NCBI GenBank assembly: GCA_965207755.1
Contig: OZ242297.1
Location: 2,666,001-2,730,000 of the forward strand
DNA from: Aldehydirespirator sp028819505
GTDB taxonomy: Bacteria > Actinomycetota > Acidimicrobiia > Acidimicrobiales > Aldehydirespiratoraceae
Direction of reading: 5' to 3'
Length of the DNA: 64,000 nucleotides
This document shows positions 17,633 to 25,266 of the stretch, piece after piece. Below the pieces are notes generated by a model, which saw nothing but the letters and a program-made list of their open reading frames with translations, had not been told where the DNA came from and did not search any database. Every line of letters begins with the position of its first letter. The first letter of the stretch is position 1. A program made the position numbers and the translations under genes.

Positions 17633-19354
17633 CTCCGGACCGAAGAGGAGGCTCTCGGCGCGCTCCACGCCCGGGTCGCGGCTCAGCGTCTCGGCCGTCT
17701 CGAGCATGGCGAGCATGGTACGGCGGCGCAGGAAGTCGTCCATCGACAGGACGTGCTCGTGGCGGGCCATGACCACCACCTCCGCGGCCGAGCACTCGAC
17801 GAGGTCGCTGAGGGGCTCGCCCAGTTCGGGCGCCTCCTCCACCAGGTCGGCGACCTCTAGGGCCCGGCGGCCGTGCCGGCGCCAAAGCCTCGCCGCCGCG
17901 GGCTCGTCGATGCCCGCCCGGACGGCGCTGCGACGGAAGCGGTCCCGCACGCCTGCCGGCGGCTCGCCGTACCACGCCCGGTCCGGGACCTCCGGCGCCA
18001 GCCCGCACCTGCGGGCGGCGGCCACCACCTCCTGTCCCACGTTGAGGCAGTCGCTCAGCTTGCCTCCGAGGATGGAGACGGTCGCCCGCTGCTCGTCGGC
18101 CTCCACGGCGTGGCGGCGAGAAAGCTCGGTCCAGTCGCGGTCGGTGTCCTCGCCGTCGTCGACCACCAGGGCCCGGACGCCGCAGCGGTACGCGATCACG
18201 TCGTCGCCTCCGAGCGGCCGGGGCAGCCGGAGCCGGGCGTTGGCCTGTTCGAGCAGGAAGTCGCGGTCGTGGTGGGTGATCGGCGCCGCCGCGTCCTCGA
18301 CCCGGGTGTCGGTCGTGCCGATGAGCGACCGGTGGCCCATCGGGATGACGTAGAACAGCCGCTGGTCGTCGTCGAAGAGCGCCAGCACCCGGCCCGACTC
18401 GGTCACCTGGGGCACGACGATGTGCGCCCCCTTCGAGTAGCAGAGGGCCTGGCGGAGCGCGGTGCCGGTGAGGGCGGCGAGTTCGGTGGCCCGCGGCCCG
18501 GCCGCGTTGACGAGGACCGCGGCCTCCACGGTGTGCCGGTCGCCGGTCAGCCGGTCGGTCACATCGACCCGCCAGCCGCCACCGGCCCGCCGGCCGGTCA
18601 CATCGGCCCGCCGGCCGCCACCACTCCGCCGGCCGCCACCGGCCCGCCGGCCGGTCACATCGACCCGCCGGCCGCCGCCACTCCGCCGGCCGCCGCCGGC
18701 CCGCCAGCCGTCGCCGGCCCGCTCCGCGCCGTCGAGGCGCATCCTGGACACCGCGACCGCTCCGCTGTCGATGGCGTCGAGCAGGAGTTGGAGAACGAAG
18801 CGGGCGTCGTTGTCGGCCAGCAGGTAGTCGGAGTACTCGACGGCGCCCTGGACGTCGTCCGAGTCGATGGCGGGCTCGGCCGTCGCCAGCGAGCGCGACG
18901 ACAGGCGCCGTGGACGTCCGGTCGCGAACCGCCCCAGGGCCCAGTAGGCGTGCGCTCCCAGCGCCGCGTAGGCGGGCGAGTACGGCGACGTGGACCCCAG
19001 CGCGGCCAGGAACCGGACCTCCCGGACGCGGCTGGCGTAGGAGCGGGCCAGCAGGTTGCGGGAGCGGCACAGCCCCGCGACCAGCGCCACGTCGTAGGTC
19101 TGCAGGTATTTGAAGCCGCCCCAGATGAGGTTGGACGACTCCTGGCTCACACCTGAGGCGAAGTCCTCGGAGTCGATCAGCGCGACACGCAGCCCGTGGC
19201 TGGCCAGGGCCAGGGCCGAGACGGCGCCGTTGATGCCCCCGCCGACGACGAGCACGTCATGGTCCTGGGTGGTCAGCCGCTCCAGGCTCTGTTCTCGCAC
19301 CGCGGTGGCGTGCAGCGAGCCGCTTCGCCCCAGTCCGGGCGCAGCCTCGGTCAT
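17606..19354 (-). CDS. glpD: glycerol-3-phosphate dehydrogenase with in-frame repeat insertion
   Basis: 582 residues. FAD-binding GGGINGA lies at 38-44, followed by DFASGVSQESSNLIWGG, the GlpD/GlpA signature, and a C-terminal domain with EHVLSMDDFLRRRT. It oxidises glycerol 3-phosphate to dihydroxyacetone phosphate at the membrane, passing electrons to quinone. Residues about 212-266 are an insertion of Arg/Gly-rich repeats (units with RRSGGGRR and DVTGRRAGGG), encoded by tandem DNA copies at 18557-18720. They lie between two conserved segments, so the enzyme may tolerate them as a surface loop. First gene of the glycerol cluster. Confidence 0.94.
   Translation of the reverse strand: MTEAAPGLGRSGSLHATAVREQSLERLTTQDHDVLVVGGGINGAVSALALASHGLRVALIDSEDFASGVSQESSNLIWGGFKYLQTYDVALVAGLCRSRNLLARSYASRVREVRFLAALGSTSPYSPAYAALGAHAYWALGRFATGRPRRLSSRSLATAEPAIDSDDVQGAVEYSDYLLADNDARFVLQLLLDAIDSGAVAVSRMRLDGAERAGDGWRAGGGRRSGGGRRVDVTGRRAGGGRRSGGGRRADVTGRRAGGGWRVDVTDRLTGDRHTVEAAVLVNAAGPRATELAALTGTALRQALCYSKGAHIVVPQVTESGRVLALFDDDQRLFYVIPMGHRSLIGTTDTRVEDAAAPITHHDRDFLLEQANARLRLPRPLGGDDVIAYRCGVRALVVDDGEDTDRDWTELSRRHAVEADEQRATVSILGGKLSDCLNVGQEVVAAARRCGLAPEVPDRAWYGEPPAGVRDRFRRSAVRAGIDEPAAARLWRRHGRRALEVADLVEEAPELGEPLSDLVECSAAEVVVMARHEHVLSMDDFLRRRTMLAMLETAETLSRDPGVERAESLLFGPEAERTGSAS
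18557..18720. repeat. in-frame tandem repeats inside glpD
   Basis: GGTCACATCG recurs at 18557, 18596 and 18653 (spacings 39 and 57 bp, both multiples of three) within GCCGGC-rich units. The reading frame of glpD is kept throughout. Confidence 0.92.
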
Positions 19355-19376
19355 CGACTCCGTCCCGCCGGCCGCC

Positions 19377-19465
19377 TAGTGGTCCGTCGGGGATTTGGTG
19401 ATCCGGACCGTCCACGGGTCCAAGCAGGTGAACGCATCCCACTAGTGGTGTGTCGCGGGTTTGGT
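19377..19465. repeat. two diverged 23-bp repeats starting CTAGTGGT
   Basis: TAGTGGTCCGTCGGGG at 19377 and TAGTGGTGTGTCGCGG at 19443 match at about 19 of 23 bases, each preceded by C, 66 bp apart. They may be ends of a lost insertion sequence, but no transposase is left. The rest of 19466-19613 shows nothing recognisable. Confidence 0.5.
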
Positions 19466-19613
19466 TGAGCGACCTGCCAAGTCTCTGACCTCGCGCTATG
19501 GACTACAGGGTTCGGCAATGGTACTCACGACATACCGCTGAGGGCCGCCGGGTCCAGCAGAGCAGCCCGAACCGCCTCGCCGGTTGCGGTCACGTCCAGG
19601 AGGCTGCGGGCGG

Positions 19614-20010
19614 CTAGCCCGCAGGCGAGACGCCCATAGCTCGGCGCCCACGGCCCCCAACACCCACGCCAAGACTAACCCACAGGCGAGACGCCCATAG
19701 CTCGGCGCCCGAGGCCCCCGACACCCACGCCAAGACTAGCCCGCAGGCGAGACGCCCATAGCTCGGCGCCCACGGCCCCCAACACCCACGCCAAGACCAG
19801 CCCCCAGGCGAGACACCCATAGCTCGGCGCCCACGGCCCCCGACACCCACGCCAAGACCAGCCCCCAGGCGAGACGCCCATAGCTCGGCGCCCACGGCCC
19901 CCGACACCCACGCCAAGACCAGCCCCCAGGCGAGACGCCCATAGCTCGGCGCCCACGGCCCCCGACACCCACGCCAAGACTAACCCGCAGGCGAGGCGTC
20001 CATAGCTCGG
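19614..20010. repeat. seven-copy 61-bp array extending the rhodanese 3' end
   Basis: Copies start at 19614, 19675, 19736, 19797, 19858, 19919 and 19980, an exact 61-bp period. The last is the true gene end: 31 bp from the stop codon are shared, then filler of 30 bp. Only the gene-proximal copy continues into coding sequence. This fills most of the 625-bp gap after glpD. Confidence 0.97.
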
Positions 20011-20813
20011 GGCGCCTCGGGGTCGGTGATCCACTCGGTCCAGGATCCGTCGTAGACGGCCACGTCGTCGTGGCCGGCGATGGCGTAGGCCAGGGCGGTC
20101 CCGCAGGCCCCGACCCCGCCGCGGCAGTAGGCGATGGTGGGCTCGGGGGCGCAGGCGCCGGCTGCGGCCAGGCGGCGGCGGGCCTCCTCGGGCGCCGCCC
20201 ACGTGCCGTCGGCGCCGGTGAACTCGATGCCGGGCGCGGTGATGCTGCCGGGGATGGCCCCGCCGTCCTGCCGGCGGGCGCCGGCCATCCGCCCGTCCAC
20301 CAGGCGGGTCGGGGTGCCCACAGCGGCCCGCGTCTGCTGGTGGGTGGCGTAGAGGCCCGGATTGAAGCGGGGCGTGAACTGCGCCCGCGGGTAGCTGGGG
20401 ACTGCGCTGGTGGTGGGGCGCCCCTCGGCCTGCCACTTGGTGATCCCGCCGTCGAGCACGGCTGCGCCGGTGTGGCCGTAGACCCTCAGCGCCCACCAGA
20501 CCCGGGCGGCCACCGTCACGTGCTGGTCGTCGTAGGCCACCACGAACGTGTCGTCTCCGATGCCGCGGGAGGCCATGGCGTCGGCGAAGCGCTCGGGGCC
20601 GGCCAGCATCCACAGGTCTGGGCGCTCGGGGTCGGCCAGGTCGGTGTCCCAGCGGGCGTGTACCGCTCCCGGTATGTGGGCCTTGGCGTACTCGTCGTCG
20701 CCGTTGCGCATGTCGAAGGGCCGCAGGTACCAGCGGCAGTCCACGATCCTCACACCCGGGTCGCCCAGGCGCTCGGCCAGCCATTGCGTCGACACGAGGG
20801 GCCGTTGCGTCAT
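19980..20813 (-). CDS. two-domain rhodanese, thiosulfate/3-mercaptopyruvate sulfurtransferase
   Basis: 277 residues, two rhodanese domains. The inactive first domain spans about 5-125. The second contains the catalytic loop CRGGVGA with Cys230. DCRWYLRP and YAKAHIPGAVHARWDTDL match the CH2A and CH2B motifs of SseA/thiosulfate sulfurtransferases. It transfers sulfane sulfur to cyanide or thiols in the cytoplasm. The last residues (MDASPAG) lie in the DNA segment that has been copied six times downstream (19614-20010). Starts with ATG at 20813. Confidence 0.93.
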   Translation of the reverse strand: MTQRPLVSTQWLAERLGDPGVRIVDCRWYLRPFDMRNGDDEYAKAHIPGAVHARWDTDLADPERPDLWMLAGPERFADAMASRGIGDDTFVVAYDDQHVTVAARVWWALRVYGHTGAAVLDGGITKWQAEGRPTTSAVPSYPRAQFTPRFNPGLYATHQQTRAAVGTPTRLVDGRMAGARRQDGGAIPGSITAPGIEFTGADGTWAAPEEARRRLAAAGACAPEPTIAYCRGGVGACGTALAYAIAGHDDVAVYDGSWTEWITDPEAPRAMDASPAG

Positions 20814-20868
20814 CGGGGGCCAGTCTCGCAGACGCGGCCGGCGGCCGTCATCTCCACCCGCCCACCAG

Positions 20869-21093
20869 TCACGAACCCACCACCGCGGGGCGGACCCGCC
20901 CGCCCAGCAATCACCAACCCACCACCACCCAGACAGACCCGCCCGCCCAGCAGTTCACCAACCCACCACCACCAGACAGACCCACCAACCCACCACCGCC
21001 GGACGGACCCGCCCGCCCACCAGTCACCAACCCACCACCGCCGGACGGACCCACCCGCCCAGCAGTCACGAACCCACCACCGCGGGGCGGACC
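20869..21093. repeat. degenerate array copying the LLM gene 3' end
   Basis: About five copies of a unit beginning TCACGAACCCACCACCGC; 28 bp from the stop codon at 21066 are repeated, with short filler rich in CGCCCGCC. Spacing varies around 40-45 bp. It occupies most of the gap between the rhodanese start and the LLM stop. Confidence 0.88.
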
Positions 21094-22082
21094 TGCTCGG
21101 CCAGCAGGCGTATGCCGGCGTCGCGGTCGGGTCCGAAGGTGTACCAGGCCAGCGGCAGGTCGAGGCCGGCCTCCTCGAAGGCTCCGAGCCCCTCGATCAC
21201 GTCGTCTGGGGTGCCGGCCACCCCGAACACGTCCACCAGGCTGTCGCTGATAACCGACGCCCCGGCCTGCTCGCCGCCCTCGGCCACCGCGGCCCGGACC
21301 GCGGCCACCGCCTCGGGGTCGGCGCCGGCCTCGTCGACCACCACGCCCTCCACCCGTGCCAGGTAGTAGGCCAGCACCCCCTTGACCGCGTCGCGGGCCG
21401 CGCGCCGGTCCGGGCCGACGCTGGTGAGCACGTTGGCGCTCAGCAGCAGGTCGTCGACGTCGCGACCGGCCCGCGCCGCGCCGGCGGCGAGCCGCTCACG
21501 GGCCCAGCGGGTGTAGCCCACGCTGGTGATGGCGCCGAGCTGCACGCCGTCGGCGAACTCGCCCGAGACCTCCATCATCCGCCGGCTGACCGCGCCCACG
21601 TCCACCGGCACCGGCACCGGCGGCGTCCGGTCCAGGCGCAGCCCCGGCGCCGCCGAGAACGTCGTCGGCACGAAGTCGAGCTCCTCGCCGGCGGTGAGGC
21701 ATCGCACCGCCCGCACCGCCTCGACGGTGTTGGTGAGGGGGCGCCAGCCGGGCGGGTCCATGCCGAATCGCCTCACCGTCCACTCGGCGGCGCCCAGCCC
21801 GTAGCGCAGCCGGCCCGGCCCGATGTCGGCCAGGGTGGCCGCCTCGAGGGCCAGCAGCACGGGGCTGCGGAACACCGGGTTGGCGACCCCGATGCGCACG
21901 GTGACTCGCCGGGTGGAGTGCAGCGCCGCGGCCGCCACCGCCGTCACCGAGTTGAACAGCCGGCTCTCGGGCAGCGACACCTCCTCGAAGCCGAGGCGGT
22001 CCGCCGCGGCCACCACGGCTAGCGTGTCGGCGACGGGATCCTCGTTGGACAGCGAAAGGCCCAGGCCTCGGAAACCGTTCAT
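21066..22082 (-). CDS. LLM-class flavin/F420-dependent oxidoreductase
   Basis: 338 residues from ATG at 22082 (GAGGAAG upstream). Luciferase-like pattern: FEEVSLPESRLF, RVTVRIGVANPVFRSP, LADIGPGRLRYGLG and the late GTPDDVIEGLGAFEEAGLD. F420-dependent relatives are abundant in actinobacteria, but the cofactor is not provable here. It is divergent from the AhpD-like gene with only 35 bp between them, so they may share control. Its C-terminal codons (VRPAVVGS) are the source of the neighbouring array. Confidence 0.88.
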   Translation of the reverse strand: MNGFRGLGLSLSNEDPVADTLAVVAAADRLGFEEVSLPESRLFNSVTAVAAAALHSTRRVTVRIGVANPVFRSPVLLALEAATLADIGPGRLRYGLGAAEWTVRRFGMDPPGWRPLTNTVEAVRAVRCLTAGEELDFVPTTFSAAPGLRLDRTPPVPVPVDVGAVSRRMMEVSGEFADGVQLGAITSVGYTRWARERLAAGAARAGRDVDDLLLSANVLTSVGPDRRAARDAVKGVLAYYLARVEGVVVDEAGADPEAVAAVRAAVAEGGEQAGASVISDSLVDVFGVAGTPDDVIEGLGAFEEAGLDLPLAWYTFGPDRDAGIRLLAEQVRPAVVGS

Positions 22083-22117
22083 CTTCCTCACGATCGTCAC
22101 GGCGACAGGAGCGGCGA

Positions 22118-22696
22118 ATGTGGATCTCCACGATTCCATACGACGAGGCTTCCGGCGAGTTGAGGGCCCACTACGACCGTCAGGCCCGAGCGCTCGGCGA
22201 GCCCACCGAGATGACCATGGCCGGGTCGCTGCACCCTGCGCTGGTGGCGGCCCGCCTGGACCTGTACGCCGCCACCGAGAAGTGCCCGTCGCGGCTGACG
22301 CCCCGTCAGCGCAACCTGATCAGCTTCGTGACCTCGGCCATCAACGGCACGGTCCACTGCATGAGCCAGGTGACGATCAAGCTGCGCCAGACCGGGCTCG
22401 ACGACGAGGCCATCGCCAGGCTGGCCGCCGACCCCGGCTGCTGCGAGTCGCTTCCGCTGGCGCCGGCCGATGCGGCGGTGGTGCGCTACGCGGCGAAGCT
22501 CACCCGCTCGCCCGCCTCGGTGACCGAGGCCGACGTGGAGGAGCTGCGGGCCGCCGGCTTCGACGACCTCGACATCATCGACGCCAACGCCCAGTGCGCC
22601 CACCTCAACTATGTGAACCGGGTGGCGATGGGCTTGGGGATCCACTCCGTCGTGGACCCGGACTTCCCCGCCTACTCGGCCATCCCCCAGTCCTAG
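22118..22696 (+). CDS. AhpD-like / carboxymuconolactone decarboxylase family, peroxidase-related
   Basis: 192 residues. The all-helical AhpD-like fold is indicated by SRLTPRQRNLISFVTSA, a Cys in TVHCMSQVTIKL, and the C-terminal NYVNRVAMGLGI typical of the uncharacterised peroxidase-related subfamily. Only one cysteine of the usual Cys-x-x-Cys pair is present (HCMSQ), so disulfide reductase activity is doubtful. It is followed by two 48-bp palindromic elements. Confidence 0.82.
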   Translation: MWISTIPYDEASGELRAHYDRQARALGEPTEMTMAGSLHPALVAARLDLYAATEKCPSRLTPRQRNLISFVTSAINGTVHCMSQVTIKLRQTGLDDEAIARLAADPGCCESLPLAPADAAVVRYAAKLTRSPASVTEADVEELRAAGFDDLDIIDANAQCAHLNYVNRVAMGLGIHSVVDPDFPAYSAIPQS

Positions 22697-22724
22697 CCAC
22701 CGCCCCCTCCCCCCCCCCCACGGG

Positions 22725-22833
22725 ATCTCGGGTTGGTTTTGGGCGCTGGACACCCACAAACGCACCCGAGAAACCGCCGGGAGAAATCTCGGGTTGGTTT
22801 TGGGCGCTGGACACCCACAAACGCACCCGAGAA
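22725..22833. repeat. two copies of the 48-bp ATCTCGG/CCGAGA element, 61-bp period
   Basis: Copies at 22725-22772 and 22786-22833, identical over the 48 bp. Each starts ATCTCGGGT and ends ACCCGAGAA, giving an 8-bp terminal inverted repeat, with GGACACCCACAAACGC inside. It matches elements of the same length at 38520, 43461 and 63333. Position after a stop codon allows a terminator role. Confidence 0.9.
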
Positions 22834-22873
22834 ACCGCCGGGAGCCCGACCGGACCGGACGGGGGGGCGGGGT

Positions 22874-23800
22874 CTAGGCGGCGTCGAAGATCTCTGCGCT
22901 CTGGCGGATGTGGTCGGCTGAGGTGGCTTCGTCGTTCATGGGGAGCATGAAGATGTCGAAGCAGTCGCGCAGCCCGCCGATCCGGGCTGCGACCTCGGCC
23001 GGGGTTCCGGACACGCCGTAGCGGTCGACCAGGGCGTCGGGCAGCAGTAGCGCGGCCTCGTCCATGCGTCCGGCCAGCATCAGACGGCGGACCTCGGCGG
23101 TCGTGGCGTCGTCGAGGCCGTCGGCCTCCCTCACCTCGGCGGGCGCGTCCACCGCCATGTAGGAGAAGTGGGGCAGCACCCGGCGGCGCTCGGTGTCGCT
23201 GTAGGCCAGATAGGCCGACCAGGCGATCCGGGCGGAACCCGCCGAGCGGATCCGCTCGGCGAACACGGGCAGGTCGGCCGGCGGCGCGGCCGACAGGATC
23301 ACGCAGTCGGAGCGCTCGGCAGCGAGACGCTGCACCCTGGGTCCGCGCCCGGCCACCGCGATCGGCGGGGGCTGCTCGGGGCGGAACCAGGGCAGCGACG
23401 CCTCCCCCACCGTCTCGCCGGCCAGCAGGCGCCGGTTCAGCTCGAACGTCTCCCGCAGCGCGGTGAAGGGGCGCTCGGGGTCGATCCCCAGCGGCTGGAG
23501 CACCCGGCTGCCGCCCACGCCGAGGCCGTGCATCACCCGGCCGGGCGCCAGTTCGGCCAGGGTGGCGATGGCCGCCGCGGTGGCCGCCGGATGGCGGCTG
23601 AACGGGTTGGTGATGGCCGGCGCCACGGTGAGCCCGGTGCCTTCGACGATGGCGGTGAGGGCCACGTACACGTCGCGCTCGGTGCCTTCGTCGGCCACGA
23701 AGCAGGCCTCGGCCCCGAGCGACTCGCCCAGGCGGGCCAGCTCCACCAGCCGCCGGACCGGCTGGGTCGGCTCGAACCAGACGCCCCACCGCACGCTCAT
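22874..23800 (-). CDS. LLM-class flavin/F420-dependent oxidoreductase
   Basis: 308 residues. It starts MSVRWGVWFEPTQP and shows LARLGESLGAEACFVADE, GLTVAPAITNPFSRHPA, LAPGRVMHGLGVGG and a late YGVSGTPAEVAARI, the usual F420-dependent (mer/Fgd-like) branch of the luciferase family. Substrate unknown. The 5' end has been duplicated upstream (23791-23985), so a decoy start codon with the first codons (MSVRFEPTR) precedes the real one. Confidence 0.88.
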   Translation of the reverse strand: MSVRWGVWFEPTQPVRRLVELARLGESLGAEACFVADEGTERDVYVALTAIVEGTGLTVAPAITNPFSRHPAATAAAIATLAELAPGRVMHGLGVGGSRVLQPLGIDPERPFTALRETFELNRRLLAGETVGEASLPWFRPEQPPPIAVAGRGPRVQRLAAERSDCVILSAAPPADLPVFAERIRSAGSARIAWSAYLAYSDTERRRVLPHFSYMAVDAPAEVREADGLDDATTAEVRRLMLAGRMDEAALLLPDALVDRYGVSGTPAEVAARIGGLRDCFDIFMLPMNDEATSADHIRQSAEIFDAA

Positions 23801-23985
23801 GACGTCCGCTCCACCGTCCGGGCGCTCTCCGCTCCGCTCATCGCGCTCGCACCCGCCCGGCACGGCGGGCGGGTCGGCTCGAACCGCACGCTCATGACGC
23901 CCGCTCCACCGTCCGGGCGCTCTCCGCTCCGCTCATCGCGCTCGCACCCGCCCGGCCCGGCAGGCGGGCGGGCTCGGCTCGGCTG
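23791..23985. repeat. two-copy 95-bp duplication covering the LLM gene start
   Basis: GCACGCTCATGAC recurs at 23791 and 23886 with about 90 bp of near-identical flank (CCGTCCGGGCGCTCTCCGC). The duplicated segment contains the start codon and first codons of the gene at 22874-23800. Confidence 0.85.
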
Positions 23986-24010
23986 CGGGTCATGGTCGGT
24001 CGGAGTGTGC

Positions 24011-24610
24011 TCACGGCGTGCCCTCCCGTTCGGCCCGTCCCTGGCGCAGCGACTGGCGGCCCAGCGGTATGTACTGGATTGCGGACAGGTAGCTGTACGC
24101 CAGCGAGGGAACCGCGCACGCCCAGCCCGCGATCCGCAAGCCGTCGGCGACGCCCAGATCGGAGGCGCCGGCCAGCAGCAGCGGGAAGCAGAAGTACAGG
24201 CCGAAGGTGGCGCATTTGCCCCACCAGGTCACGTCGATCGGCTTTGCGCCCAGCGACAGCAGCACCAGCCCGACGACGGCGACGATCCCCTCCCGGGCCA
24301 GGGTGAGGATCACCAGCCACCAGGGCGCCGAGCCGTCGATGCCGACGGCGAGCACCCCTACGAGCAGCACGGCCCGGTCGGTGACGGGGTCGAGCATCTT
24401 GCCGACCTTGCTGACGGAGTTGAAGCGGCGGGCCCACCAGCCGTCCACCCAGTCGGTGGCGCCGAGCGCTCCCCACAGCAGTGCCGCCCCCCAGCGGTCC
24501 CCGGCGCTGAACAGCAGCCACAGGAACCAGGGGATGCAGGCCAGCCGGGCCGCCGAGATCAGGTTGGGGACGGTGAGGATCCGGTCCCCGCCGGTGCTCG
24601 GGTCGGCCAT
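24011..24610 (-). CDS. pgsA: CDP-alcohol phosphatidyltransferase, PgsA-like
   Basis: 199 residues with several membrane segments. The CDP-alcohol phosphotransferase motif D-G-x2-A-R-x8-G-x3-D-x3-D is complete at Asp56-Gly57-Ala60-Arg61-Gly70-Asp74-Asp78. VPNLISAARL near the N-terminus fits CDP-diacylglycerol-glycerol-3-phosphate 3-phosphatidyltransferase, which makes phosphatidylglycerol phosphate. A phosphatidylinositol-phosphate synthase role is the main alternative in actinobacteria. It is divergent from a HIT gene; in mycobacteria pgsA and a HIT gene are also neighbours. Confidence 0.85.
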   Translation of the reverse strand: MADPSTGGDRILTVPNLISAARLACIPWFLWLLFSAGDRWGAALLWGALGATDWVDGWWARRFNSVSKVGKMLDPVTDRAVLLVGVLAVGIDGSAPWWLVILTLAREGIVAVVGLVLLSLGAKPIDVTWWGKCATFGLYFCFPLLLAGASDLGVADGLRIAGWACAVPSLAYSYLSAIQYIPLGRQSLRQGRAEREGTP

Positions 24611-24635
24611 GGGCCTCTCAGCCTACGATCAGGGG

Positions 24636-25043
24636 ATGCCCACAGTCTTCACCCGGATCATCGACGGAGAGATACCCGGCCGGTTCGTCTGGCGGGACGA
24701 CGCCTGCGTCGCGTTCTTGGACGTGCGGCCCCTCAACCGGGGCCACGTGCTGGTGGTGCCCCGGGCGGAGGTCGACCACTGGGTGGACCTCGACGCCGGC
24801 ACGGTGGCCCGTCTGATGGCGGTGGCCCACCGGGTGGCCGAGGCCCAGCAGGCCGCCGGGCTCGCCCCGGACCGGGTGGGCCTGGTGATCGCCGGTTTCG
24901 AGGTGCCCCACGTGCATGTCCACGTCGTGCCCATCTCGACGATGGCCCATCTCGACTTCTCGAACGCCGACACCAGCCCCGACCCCGACGACCTCGACAC
25001 GGTCGCCGCCCTGCTGCTGGAGCGCCTCAGCGAAGGCGGTTAG
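24636..25043 (+). CDS. HIT family nucleotide hydrolase/transferase
   Basis: 135 residues from ATG at 24636. The histidine triad HVHVHVV (92-98) is intact, preceded by FLDVRPLNRGHVLVVPR. HIT proteins split dinucleoside polyphosphates or nucleoside phosphoramidates. Longer upstream frames overlap the divergent pgsA and are not credible. The stop codon region opens an array of GCCCGGACG units. Confidence 0.92.
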   Translation: MPTVFTRIIDGEIPGRFVWRDDACVAFLDVRPLNRGHVLVVPRAEVDHWVDLDAGTVARLMAVAHRVAEAQQAAGLAPDRVGLVIAGFEVPHVHVHVVPISTMAHLDFSNADTSPDPDDLDTVAALLLERLSEGG

Positions 25044-25175
25044 CCCGGACGTTGGCCCCCGGTTGGCCGCGGTTGGCCCGGACGTTGGCCGCGGTCAGCC
25101 CGGACGTTGGCCCCCGGTCAGCCCGGACGCTGGCCCCCGGTTGGCCGCGGTCAGCCCGGACGTTGGCCCCCCGAC
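25035..25175. repeat. short-unit array after the HIT gene
   Basis: Five copies of CCCGGACG(T/C)TGGCC with GGTTGGCCGCGG filler at irregular 20-45 bp spacing, starting at the HIT stop codon. Fills the gap before the second tailed ATPase promoter. Confidence 0.85.
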
Positions 25176-25253
25176 GATTTCTGAGCTTGGCGTCCTGCTC
25201 TTCACGGTGGTCTGCTAAAGATAGTAAACTGCTGCAGTAGGCGCGCAGAATGC

Positions 25254-25259
25254 TAGAGT
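25254..25259 (+). promoter_or_regulatory. -10-like box for leaderless tailed ATPase
   Basis: TGCTAGAGT ends 7 nt before ATG at 25267. The nine-base context matches the TGCTAGTGT before the paralogue at 13467 except at one base. The 50 bp upstream are AT-rich for this genome. Confidence 0.55.
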
Positions 25260-25266
25260 GTCGCTC

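Noticed and set aside
17873..19156. 427-codon plus-strand frame opposite glpD
   Set aside because: Shadow of glpD; the minus-strand frame carries all GlpD motifs.
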